Positions 1-8,472 of a DNA stretch of 28,949 nt are shown piece by piece; within the stretch, counting starts at the first letter, position 1; every line of letters begins with the position of its first letter. Location: contig JAUCBJ010007535.1 of the NCBI GenBank assembly GCA_032718475.1, positions 1 to 28,949 on the forward strand, given 5' to 3'. Origin of the DNA: Nemertoderma westbladi (lineage: Eukaryota > Xenacoelomorpha > Nemertodermatida > Nemertodermatidae). Under the pieces are notes generated by a model. It did no database searches. It was given only the letters and a program-made list of their open reading frames with translations, and was not told the origin of the DNA. The position numbers and the translations under genes were made by a program.

Positions 1-1
1 A

Positions 2-712
2 GCTGGGTTCCAGATATCCTCTCAACCATGGAAATTCAACCCACCTCATGCGCCCTGGTATGGTGGGGCATACGAAAGACTCATCCACTCAATTAAAGCA
101 GCTCTGATGACAATCCTACCTTCTCCGCGAGACTTTTCTGATGAAATGTTCAGAACACTACTAATGGAGATTGCGGACTCCATAAACCATCGACCATTGG
201 TTCGTATTTCCAATGATCCAGATGCTGGGGAAGCTCTTACCCCAGCCCACTTCCTTAATCCCCGTCCTTCATCTCTTCAAGTTTATGAGCATCATGATGA
301 TAGTGATCATTCTGCTTGCTATTTGAAATCCTATTACAAGGCAGTTGCCTTACATGTTGATACTTTCTGGGGAGTTTGGAAGACTCACTACCTTCCAACT
401 CTTCAAATGCGAAACAAGTGGTTTGCCCAAGCTACTAATATTTCCATTGATGACCTTGTTATCGTTGATGAACCAAATGTCCCACGCCACAAGTGGCTTC
501 TGGCCCGTGTGCTTGAAGTCCACCCTAGTGAAGATGGACTTGTCCGTTCTGTTACCCTTAAACTTTCGAATGGCTCGATATTGAAGCGCCCTATCCGACG
601 CTTAGTATTACTTGAGTTGGCCAGAGGCCACCATGGTAATTATGGGGAATTCCCCAAAAGTACTGAAACAGAAGGCTTAGGTCATCCTTCTAACTCAGCC
701 CTTCATTCGTAA
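2..712 (+). CDS. BEL/Pao retrotransposon polyprotein, C-terminal part (integrase end + DUF5641), 5'-partial
   Basis: This is the tail of a BEL/Pao-type Pol polyprotein. The frame is open from base 2 at the window edge, so the Met codon at 107 is internal and not a start. Codons 10-32 hold the end of the integrase catalytic core, with the family pattern WKFNPPHAPWYGGAYERL; the Glu in YERL is the expected third acidic residue. Codons about 60-85 carry SINHRPL and LTPAHFL, usual in BEL/Pao integrases. Codons about 122-205 match DUF5641 (FWGVWKTHYLPTL, then DDLVIVDE and RHKWLLARV). The stop is TAA at 710-712. In the family, integrase inserts the cDNA; DUF5641 has no settled function. No frameshift is seen in the visible part, so this copy may be fairly young. 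Upstream Gag, protease, RT and RNase H lie outside the window. Confidence 0.9.
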   Translation, partial: AGFQISSQPWKFNPPHAPWYGGAYERLIHSIKAALMTILPSPRDFSDEMFRTLLMEIADSINHRPLVRISNDPDAGEALTPAHFLNPRPSSLQVYEHHDDSDHSACYLKSYYKAVALHVDTFWGVWKTHYLPTLQMRNKWFAQATNISIDDLVIVDEPNVPRHKWLLARVLEVHPSEDGLVRSVTLKLSNGSILKRPIRRLVLLELARGHHGNYGEFPKSTETEGLGHPSNSALHS

Positions 713-1740
713 ATGTACATATAAATTACTTAGGCCCTATTAAGTAGTTGGTTAAGTAATATGTGTAGGTACTATTTCTATTGTCTGTATTGTAGCTACT
801 GTAATATCACTAAAATAGAAAATAGAGAAAATTTTACTCAATGAAAATTTTGGGAGCGGAAATACTACCCAAGATTACTTTCATGGCTTGCAATTGCATC
901 TTTTTTTTTTATAAATTTCTTAACCCTAAATTTCTTTTTTTTTTGGGTCATTATAATTGGAGTTATTGTTCATTAAAAATTTAAATTATAGTTGCATTTG
1001 AAAAGATGCTCCTATGATTTAAAACTTCCTTAGATACATTACTTCTGTAACCTTAAGTTACAGATATATTTGCTTAACCTTAAGTTGTGCAAATATTTAA
1101 AATTATTAAACGGCTGGACTAGTCCAGTAACAAGCTTTAGTTAAACAGCTCTTGAGGTTGCTCGCTTAAATCACTGGTGCGATTTAGTTGGCTTTCTTGC
1201 CTGGAATGCTCCAGGAACGTTATGTGGTTCTACCGGAAGTCGACTCCTCATCCTCCTCGACTTCTTCTGGCTCCTTTAGACTCAACGCGGTTTCGGATAC
1301 GAGACTACCTGCTCTAGGAGCTATCCTCTCTCAAGAATCCTACCGTATCTATATTTGGATTTGGATGCGCATGTGGATTTCTAAATGCTTATGTCCACCT
1401 TGAACCACCGTGTGCGCCAGCCCAATACACCTTGACTTGAGTCATAGCCATAGTCATCGGGTCGTTTGATCGCTTCCTAAAGTGCTTTATGATGAATGGT
1501 CGCGATTTATATACGTTTTCTTGTTACTTTCACTGTCGCTTTCAGTGGTGTAAAGAGGATTCATTGGGGGAGTTTGGGCCATTTACCAGATATATAGGCC
1601 TATATAATAAACGCGAATAATGGAATACGCGATTTTCCAAAAGGTTTATTCTTAAACAGAAGACAAAAGAAATTTCATGTTCGATGTTGGGTCTGGTAAT
1701 CGTACCATCAGGGTTGCACCACTACTACATTTGCCGCACC
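713..1740 (+). mobile_element. Probable 3' UTR, polypurine tract and 3' LTR of the left BEL/Pao element
   Basis: Directly downstream of the polyprotein stop is a T/A-rich spacer and then a polypurine-like tract at about 851-861 (gggagcggaaa), where plus-strand priming would define the LTR start. Within the presumed LTR are a TATA-like stretch (tttatata, about 1507-1514) and an AATAAA signal (1606-1611), spaced as expected for U3/R. The right edge is uncertain. I place it near 1730-1740, past a small inverted repeat at about 1692-1707 (tggta...tacca). No second LTR is visible, so the boundaries and any target-site duplication cannot be confirmed. A 71-codon Ser-rich open frame at 1188-1403 lies inside and is probably chance. 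Confidence 0.45.
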
Positions 1741-2398
1741 TTCAGAAACGTGCTATCTTACATTAAATTCCCAATATTTGTAATATATCTAATTTATATA
1801 TATATGCAATCTATGATATGCAATTATATTCGTGCAATTTAATTATAATACGTAATATAATAGGGTCGGCCAACCTAGTGGTTTTCTCCAAGTCTCCAAT
1901 TTTTCTATATTTTTTTTATATGTGTATATTTGTGCTGTTAATCTGTTCTTTATTGTTATTGACGAAGCCTAAATATTTAGTTTAGTATTATTAGAAAGTA
2001 TATTAGATGTTTAACATCAGTAGTCTGTATGTTTGATATCACTCATTATCTGGATATATTTTTTTTGTTTGTTTGTTTCGTGTTCCCTTTGTTTCGATAT
2101 TTGATTATTATTTTTGCTGATGATTTTTTATGTAGCAATTTGCTGTGGTCCATCAATTGTATATAGCCTATCAGTACTAGGCTATAGGGAGCGGTGTCAA
2201 CGGCGGTTTGCCGATGTTGGTCCACAGGCAAATTGGCGCTGTGTTTTTATTATCATTAATGTAAAAAACCAAGATAATTTGTTTGTAGATAGATTGCCCT
2301 ACCACATGAGATGAAATGTCTACATTTTATACTGTATTTTCCTCCAGTTATAACTTTGAGTATAGTTATACTGTATATGTATACTTTCTTTATACAGT
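1741..2398. other. AT-rich sequence with no recognised feature
   Basis: Short overlapping ORFs occur on both strands (60-80 codons). None shows a recognisable motif, and base composition is strongly AT-rich. It presumably includes the genomic flank of the BEL/Pao insertion. Confidence 0.5.
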
Positions 2399-2551
2399 CT
2401 GACCGTGTCAGTCTGCATTCATTAACTTTATACATACTTTGTACATCTGACCGTGTCAGTCTGCAGTCATCACTTTCAATTGCCCGTCTGACCGTGTCAG
2501 TCAACCTTTACTTGTGATAGCGGTACCGTGTACCGTCTGTACCGTGTACAG
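2399..2551. repeat. Cluster of five small palindromes sharing core ACCGTGT
   Basis: Three identical copies of ctgac-cgt-gtcag lie at 2399-2411, 2447-2459 and 2488-2500. Two related palindromes follow: ggtac-cgt-gtacc at 2522-2534 and ctgtac-cgt-gtacag at 2537-2551. All five are perfect inverted repeats around the same CGT centre, so all contain ACCGTGT, but the arms differ between the two types. The first two ctgac copies are followed by tctgca. Spacing is 48, 41, 34 and 15-16 bp, so this is not a simple tandem array. It could be a binding-site cluster or the remains of a transposon terminal region. Confidence 0.7.
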
Positions 2552-3095
2552 CTCAAGGATGGATTATTGGGGCATTTGAAATTCTGAAACACAGCGTTTG
2601 TAGGGTCCAAACCCCTACAAACTGTTATCTCGCCTTATTTTCGGATATATTTCAATATTCAGTCGATATTCCACGATTTCTACTGCTGTAATGTTGACCT
2701 ACAGTTTGGTTGTTGATGTTGGTGCTTATTGCTATAGACCTATTGCCGATATTATTGAACCACAATAATTATTACTGGAGACAGCTCCTAGGTTGGGGGC
2801 CGATTATTATCAATCCGGTGAGTTTTTGGAGTTATTTATAAACCTCTTGGGTATAACCTAATTAAAGCTTGATATCATAATAACCTCCCACGTTAGACAG
2901 TTAGATAGGCCTAGGTAGCCAGTTCATTGACCTCAATTATAGACACCATTTATCCGTTTGTGAGCGAGATAGTTTTCTCGAATTCAAGTTACAACGCCCA
3001 TGACAGCATGACCCCCTTTATTGCGTAATCGCAGCCATGCAAAGTCGTTCCATCCTTCTGAGAAATCACATTGTTAAAATCGACTTTGACACGGT
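2552..3095. other. No gene or repeat recognised
   Basis: Unique-looking AT-rich sequence. Weakly Gag-like codons may start slightly before 3096, but I cannot support an upstream boundary for the relic that follows. Confidence 0.4.
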
Positions 3096-3505
3096 GGGAT
3101 AATAGATGATGAGATACGACAGGAACTCCTAGCTAAGTCTACAAGATACGGTAAACCTTTGCCGCAATCGAGAATCAGCAGCTAAGGATGATAAAAAATT
3201 TAAAGAGAGAACAGATGCAATGGTTGCCACAAATTCACAAACACGGGTTTGGAAGACATCTACAGAAGTCGGAAACGGAATAGCTCAACCGAAACATCTA
3301 ATAGGCCAGTACAGAAACCGAGAAAAACAATGGAATGTTTTAATTGTGGGGGAAATTGGCCTCATAGAGATGAGCCTTGTTTCACAGCAAATAAAATTGC
3401 CAGAAATGTGGGAAGTGGGGCCATCTAGGCTCTAAATGTATATTAAGAAGCGGAAAACCCTATGACCGACTCCGCCAAAGAGAGCTACAGGTTCAATCTA
3501 AGTAG
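3096..3505 (+). pseudogene. Ty3/Gypsy-like Gag relic with two CCHC zinc knuckles, frameshifted
   Basis: Three reading frames in turn give a Gag-like protein. Frame 3 from 3096 reads GIIDDEIRQELLAKST, the usual DD.IRQ.LL motif at the end of the Gag core. Frame 1 from about 3163 to 3345 reads RNRESAAKDDKKFKERTDAM and onward. A further frame from about 3332 has CFNCGGNWPHRDEPC, and a third shift gives CQKCGKWGHLGSKC. These two cysteine-histidine boxes match the paired knuckles of Gypsy elements, which bind nucleic acid in the virus-like particle. The knuckle frame then runs to a TAG at 3503-3505. At least three frameshifts and no protease or RT afterwards show a dead, truncated copy. Base composition is like the neighbourhood. 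Confidence 0.75.
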
Positions 3506-4000
3506 CATATATTGATTGAGGAAGAACTAAAACATAAACCTATAACATAAGCAAAGATTTCGTACCTTCGCCGATATCTTTAGTTTAATTTAAGAGAAGA
3601 AGAAATGGTGTAATAAATAAACCAATTCGCAATGATAAAAAACCCAGGAAACATGTTGGCAGGCCTACTGTGTGTATAGTTAATATAAAAATTACCAAAT
3701 TAGTGCAAAAGTTAATAAACATGTAGTAAGTGAGATATACAATACTGAGCTGAGCACCGTAATTTATATAATAAAATATATATAATACCATTGGTAGCAA
3801 ATAATACTTAGCCTAGAGGTTATAATAATTACCGCTGAGACCAAGCCAACCTTTCAGCTGTGGGTCCCGTCCCCGCAGGGGCAAACGATCACAATTTCAC
3901 CCTGACCACCCACCCCCCGCCCCCACCCTAAAAAGCTCCATTTGTTTGTATTCATAGAAAGCTGACCATGCAAGGATTCCAAATGTTTAAAAATATATGT
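3506..4000. other. No gene recognised; AT-rich spacer before the minisatellite
   Basis: There are short ORFs only, all without motifs. A C-rich stretch (about 3905-3927) precedes the GC-rich array. No Gypsy pol sequence follows the Gag relic. Confidence 0.4.
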
Positions 4001-4322
4001 GAGCACGCCGGGGCCCCAGAGCATGCCGGGGCCCCCGAACGAGCACGCCGGGGCCCCCGAACGAGCACGCTGGGGCCCCCGAACGAGCACGCCGGGGCCC
4101 CCGAACGAGCACGCCGGGGCCCCCGAACGAGCACGCCGGGGCCCCCGAACGAGCACGCCGGGGCCCCCAAACGAGCACGCCGGGGCCCCCAAACGAGCAC
4201 GCCGGGGCCCCCGAGCAAGCACGCTGGGGCACCCGAGTGAGCACGCTGGGGCACCCGAGTGAGCACGCCGGGGCCCCCGAGCAAGCACGCCAGGGCCCCC
4301 GAGCGAGCAGGCCGGGGCCCCC
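4001..4322. repeat. GC-rich minisatellite, 22-bp unit
   Basis: About 14 units of gagcacgccggggccccc plus gaac, changing to gagc or gagt at the right end. The unit equals the 18-bp unit of the adjoining array plus four bases, so the two arrays share ancestry. Each unit contains the self-complementary GGGGCCCC. Because 22 is not a multiple of 3, a 66-bp (22-residue) periodicity appears in all three frames. This creates the spurious open frames rich in Arg, Gly, Pro and Ala. The array sits in AT-rich surroundings and the contrast is abrupt. Confidence 0.93.
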
Positions 4323-5203
4323 GAGCACGCTGGGCCCCCGAGCATGCCGGGGCCCCCGAGCGCACCAGGGCCCCCGAGCGCACCGGGGCCCCCGGGCGCA
4401 CCGGGGCCCCCGAGCGCACCGGGGCCCACGGGCACGCCGGGGCCCCTGAGCACGCCGGGGCCCCCGAGCACGTCGGGGCCCCCGAGCACGCCGGGGCCCC
4501 CGAGCACGCCGGGGCCCCCGAGCACGCCGGGGCCCCCGAGCACGCCGGGGCCCCCGAGCACGCCGGGGCCCCCGAGCACGCCGGGGCCCGCGAGCACGCC
4601 GGGGCCCCCGAGCACGCCGGGGCCCCTGAGCACGCCGGGGCCCCTGAGCACGCCGGGGCCCCCAAGCACGCCGAGGCCCCCGAGCACGCCGGGGCCCCCG
4701 AGCACGCCGGGGCCCCCGAGCACGCCGGGGCCCCCGAGCACGCCGGGGCCCCCGAGCACGCCGGGGCCCCCGAGCACGCCGGGGCCCCCGAGCACACCGG
4801 GGCCCCCGAGCACACCGGGGCCCCCGAGCACACCGGGGCCCCCGAGCACACCGGGGCCCCCGAGCACACCGGGGCCCCCGAGCACACCGGGGCCCCCGAG
4901 CACACCGGGGCCCCCGAGCACACCGGGGCCCCCGAGCACACCGGGGCCCCCGAGCACACCAGGGCCCCCGAGCACACCGGGGCCCCCGAGCACACCGGGG
5001 CCCCCGAGCACACCGGGGCCCCCGAGCACACCGGGGCCCCCGAGCACACCGGGGCCCCCGAGCACACCGGGGCCCCCGAGCACACCGGGGCCCCCGAGCA
5101 CGCCGGGGCCCCCGAGCACGCCAGGTCCTCTGAGCACGCCGGGGCCCCCAAGCATGCCTGGAACCCCGAGCACACCAGGGCCCCTGAGCACGCCGGGGCC
5201 CCC
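4323..5203. repeat. GC-rich minisatellite, 18-bp unit (about 49 copies)
   Basis: Repeats of gagcacgccggggccccc run almost without interruption. The copies are zoned: 4440-4790 is mainly cacgcc, 4791-5098 is a nearly pure run of about 17 copies with cacacc, then cacgcc returns. Edge copies are more diverged, as expected for arrays that expand from the centre by slippage or unequal exchange. Since 18 is divisible by 3 and the unit has no stop in several frames, long hexapeptide-repeat ORFs arise on both strands (for example GAPEHA and GGPGVL). These are not credible genes. The GGGGCCCC core can form hairpins and G-rich structures. Confidence 0.95.
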
Positions 5204-6004
5204 AAAATTATTACACTTATAGAAGGAAATGTTTTCTGGTGGGTAACCTGGATCTAGCCTGACTGACAGTCTGAATATTGTCCAATCTTTTGGAAATATT
5301 TTTCGGAATATTTCCACTTTTTTTTCTTTCAGGGGACCAATTTTGTTTCTTTCGGAGGCCCCAGTTTTTTTTTTATTTCGGGGGGAGGAGAGAGATGAAA
5401 CTATCTCTGTTTCAAATTTAATGAAATATCATTAAGATTTGTAGAACAATTTGGGGGGAGGGGGGCGTCTCACTGAATTACGACACTATCTTCTTCCAGG
5501 ACATGGTCACTGAAATATAAATTACGATGCTCAGTTGACTAACGCACGATGAGAACTGTCATTGCTCCTTGACCAAGTAAAATAACCATCATCTACCAGT
5601 AATTTACTTCGTGATGAGTGCCTATAACTTGCCCGCAGTTCAGCAGTTATATTTAGAAATGTTAATAATTAAAGCCCTACAGGCAGTGATAATATTCACA
5701 AAATATTGTCCATTTTATCGTCAGGTAAATGGTAGGCCTAGATGAATCATGTGTATTAAGCTACTGTATTAAGAATCTGTTACTGTGTTAGGAGCAGGTA
5801 CAGAGGCGGTTTATGGGAACCAAAACAATAAACGACCGGGGGGGGGGGGGGGGGGGTCGCATATGAGCATAAATAGGTAGTTGTAGTTCTGCCATAGCTT
5901 TACCAAGGACATGGTGTTCTCCTCACGAGTCAGTCTCAGTTGGCATACCAGACAAATAAATACTGAAATATATAATAAAAATATAATTTGGTCCTGCAGT
6001 TAGC
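5204..6004. other. Intergenic spacer with homopolymer runs
   Basis: Contains T-runs (about 5319-5328 and 5366-5375), G-rich patches (about 5450-5467) and the long G-run at 5838-5856 listed separately. An 18-base word, aaccaaaacaataaacga, near 5819-5836 recurs inside the MITE-like element near 7520. No gene is recognised. Confidence 0.5.
5838..5856. repeat. Poly(G) tract of 19 bases
   Basis: Nineteen consecutive G on the + strand, flanked by cgacc on the left, while its right end reads ggtcg. The flanks are therefore complementary across the tract. It could form a G-quadruplex. The exact length is the kind of value sequencing often gets wrong. Confidence 0.9.
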
Positions 6005-6010
6005 TTTATT
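6005..6010 (-). terminator. Polyadenylation signal AATAAA for the PCNP-like gene
   Basis: tttatt on the + strand is AATAAA on the - strand, 6 bases past the TAA stop (6017-6019). Another AATAAA overlaps the last codons near 6021-6026. No A-rich tail follows on the - strand. Confidence 0.4.
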
Positions 6011-6016
6011 TACCTA

Positions 6017-6634
6017 TTACTTTATTATCCCCAAGGCCCGTTCGATCCTATTGTCCTCATCCTCTCCCAACTTCTGCGCCGTCTCCATCAGTTTTCTCTC
6101 AAACATTTTGCTGGAATCGAACCCCGCCTTCCCCTTCCCGAAGGAATTCGGACCCGAAGATGTTTTGGTTTCCCTCCCAACGTTTCTCATTTTCATCCTC
6201 GCCTCCGCGGGTAGTTCCTCAGTTTCGGAATCTGATTCACCAAACACCGACGGTTTCGCTACCGTTGCTGTAATTCGAGGGGATTCAATTCCAATGGTCG
6301 CACCAATTTTATTACTATTACGTTTTGCACCGGGAGCGCCAAGTTTTATTGATATTGCGAGTTTGGGTTTGGAGTTATGGGAGACCGGTTTATCTTTTAC
6401 GTTTTTATTCGCCTCAATTTCTCTAATAACGGTACCACTAATTGAGTTCGATTCCGCGGGCTTAGGTTTTTTCACAACACTGGAATTCCCTTCTGTACCT
6501 TCCGGATCTTCACCAGTTAGTACCGGTAACCGATTCACCATAGATTGTTCCTGTGGTAGAGGTTCGGGATTTGAAGTCCCGGACGATTTAGACCAAGCAG
6601 ACCGATCGAAATTATTAAATTTTCGTTTAAGCAT
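6017..6634 (-). CDS. PCNP: PCNP-like protein (PEST proteolytic signal-containing nuclear protein), single exon
   Basis: A 205-residue ORF recognised as PCNP by its conserved C-terminal half: ISIKLG at residues 94-99, FGESDSETEELPAEARMKMR at 131-150, then NVGRETKTSSGPNSFGKGKAGF at 151-172 (only the block positions matter; human PCNP has the same order of blocks and is 178 residues). The N-terminal half is Lys/Pro/Ser-rich and low complexity, with basic clusters (KRK near 3-5, KKPKP at 55-59) fitting a nuclear protein. Acidic Ser/Glu/Pro stretches fit PEST signals. In vertebrates PCNP is nuclear, has proposed roles in cell-cycle control, and is a target of the ubiquitin ligase UHRF2/NIRF. The vertebrate gene has several exons; here the ORF is unbroken, so this is either an intron-less gene or an intact retrocopy. 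The start is the first ATG of the frame. Confidence 0.85.
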   Translation of the reverse strand: MLKRKFNNFDRSAWSKSSGTSNPEPLPQEQSMVNRLPVLTGEDPEGTEGNSSVVKKPKPAESNSISGTVIREIEANKNVKDKPVSHNSKPKLAISIKLGAPGAKRNSNKIGATIGIESPRITATVAKPSVFGESDSETEELPAEARMKMRNVGRETKTSSGPNSFGKGKAGFDSSKMFERKLMETAQKLGEDEDNRIERALGIIK

Positions 6635-6639
6635 GACGG

Positions 6640-7100
6640 TAAGCTGAAGCTGGTTACAGTGTGACAGGGTTACCAGGTTACAGTTTAGGTACTTTAGGGT
6701 CCGTCAGATCAACGAGTCAGGTTCATGTGTTTAGTACTGTAGTACCGGTTCTTTTGTCTTTTAGAAGTGCGAAATATACTAGTGCAGTAGTGCAGTAGCT
6801 GAGTACAGGAGTAGTGTGTCTAGTGATAGTGCTGTAGTCTGGTAGTGCAGTACAGCAGTGGTGTCAGAGTTTAGTTAACTAGGCAAGGCATACAGTACTG
6901 CAGTAGGCCTACTTCACCCTGCTGCAGTGTTGCCTACTGTAGGGCGAGCCACGAAAGTAAGCGAGCTTAGCATAAGTACCACTATCTCAATCGGTGTGTC
7001 ACTCGCTCTGCCTGTCCTGTCCAATATTTCAATTTTATATTCAGTCTGTACCGGTACTCTTTCATGGAAATTAATTATTTAAATTAGCAGTAAAGGAATT
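6640..7100. other. Region upstream of the PCNP-like gene; degenerate gcagtag-type low complexity
   Basis: For the - strand gene this is the promoter side. It contains many scattered copies of agtactg/gcagtag (about 6770-6920) and taggcctac. I see no clear TATA box or CpG island, so promoter assignment would be guesswork. Confidence 0.4.
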
Positions 7101-7109
7101 TATATGTAA

Positions 7110-7364
7110 ATAAATTATACATAATATAATAATATTGGTTATTTATATAGCGCTTTTCTACGCTCAGCATACTCAAAGCGCTTTTATTATCATTACCCCC
7201 AGCAAAGCCAGGTTCCCATTATACCGCTGGGTTGACGTAGGCACTAATGTCTAAAGTGTCTTGCCTAGGGACACAACAGTGCGAAATTTATACAGCCTTT
7301 AGTCGGATTCGAACCTGCGCCACCAACACTATTGTGTAAGCAGTTCAGGCGCCGTATCCACTCG
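7110..7364 (-). mobile_element. tRNA-derived SINE, copy A
   Basis: Read on the - strand, it begins with a tRNA-like head: an A-box-like agtggatacggcgcc (7349-7363 complement) and a B box ggttcgaatcc (7305-7315 complement). These form an internal RNA polymerase III promoter. A conserved-looking central part follows (cctaggcaagacacttta), then a tail with the hairpin-like pair aaagcgctttga / aaaagcgctatataaata. The element ends in an AT-rich stretch at 7110. The head, core and tail order is that of animal SINEs; the tail would be recognised by a partner LINE. Copy B lies at 20796-21050. Confidence 0.8.
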
Positions 7365-7407
7365 ATAAAAATCATACAGCTGGAATTTCCAAACACTAAT
7401 CCATTAA

Positions 7408-7628
7408 GGGTGTAAACGCCATGCAGATAAACCGACACCCAACGCCAACAACCACTATTAGAGCTAATTAATGTTATTTATTAATTGAGGGAAAGGAACA
7501 GGTTACAATGGAACTTTATTCCAACCAAAACAATAAACGAGAGTAGAGTCACGAATCATATACATTATACATTACATTTTCATATTTGCTATTGTCGGCT
7601 GTCGGTTGTCGGCGTAGCGTTTACACCC
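7408..7628. mobile_element. MITE-like element with GGGTGTAAACGC terminal inverted repeats, copy A
   Basis: The left end gggtgtaaacgc (7408-7419) and right end gcgtttacaccc (7617-7628) are perfect 12-bp inverted repeats. Inside them the similarity continues imperfectly (ccgacacccaacgcc against repeated gtcgg units). Internal sequence is about 200 bp and non-coding. The flanks are ttaa on the left and aatt on the right, so no clear target-site duplication is seen and the superfamily is open. It could be a non-autonomous DNA transposon or a chance inverted repeat, but the same structure is present in block B. Confidence 0.55.
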
Positions 7629-7785
7629 AATTATAGTTTATACTGTATAATTTGTTCAAGTGATTTGCTTTAAGAAATGTGTTTTTAATTGACCTACACG
7701 TAAATAACTAATTAAAATGCCCCTTCTCTCCACGCTAATTCCATGTCCCCATAGAAGTCTGAAGGTATGGCGTGCTTGCTATTGC

Positions 7786-8144
7786 CTGGCTGGGAACCAG
7801 TCCACCTCACCACTACTCCAGCAATGCAATAGTGCTATATTAAACTGGCTGTGAACCAGTCCACCTCACCACTACTCCAGCAATGCAATGGTGCTATATT
7901 AAACTGGCTGTGAACCAGTCCACCTCACCACTACTCCAGCAATGCAATGGTGCTATATTAAACTGGCTGTGAACCAGTCCACCTCACCACTACTCCAGCA
8001 ATGCAATGGTGCTATATTAAACTGGCTGGGAACCAGTCCACCTCACCACTACTCTAGCAATACAATGGTGCTCTGTATATTAAACTGGCTGGGACCAGTC
8101 CACCTCACCACTACTCCAGCAATGCAGCAATGGTGCTATATTAA
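7786..8144. repeat. 59-bp minisatellite, six copies (block A)
   Basis: Units start at 7786, 7845, 7904, 7963, 8022 and 8085, each beginning ctggctgggaaccagtcc or ctggctgtgaaccagtcc. The last copies have small indels. Block B has five copies. An isolated unit and a half reappears at 9628-9706. Confidence 0.95.
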
Positions 8145-8472
8145 CCATATTAAATCCGGGGGTGGGTGGTCAATATGACCCCCCCCCCGTGTTTTTTTTT
8201 GTTATAATTCTGAAACAAACGCAGTTGGGTATCTGAAATTTTAGGACTTTTCCTAAAATTCTATTGTATTCCTAGTCGTGAAAACCGTTTTCAAAAATAT
8301 TGGGTAGTTTTCGAGTTTACTGTAGCACCATTTTTTAACACTACTTTTGGCACTTTTTTTGAGACGTTTTTTGAAAATTACATTTCAGTAAATATGATTT
8401 GTAACATCTCTATTTTTGATTTACACCGGTTTTGTGGTGTTAGCAATTGGATATAAATTGATTTAAAAATTT

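Noticed and set aside
1188-1403. Ser-rich 71-codon ORF as a gene
   Set aside because: It lies in the presumed LTR, has no recognisable motif, and is short enough to be expected by chance.
3854-5317. Long repetitive ORFs (487, 417, 332 and 292 codons) on both strands of the minisatellite
   Set aside because: The unit lengths are 18 and 22 bp and lack stops in several frames, so long ORFs arise by arithmetic in both directions at once. No signal peptide, unique domain or splice context supports a protein.
5988-6647. 219-codon ORF on the + strand
   Set aside because: It is antisense to the PCNP-like ORF, whose translation has clear family motifs; the + frame does not.
7305-7363. A standalone tRNA gene on the - strand
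   Set aside because: A and B boxes are present, but the acceptor and anticodon stems do not fold convincingly and the sequence continues into a SINE body.
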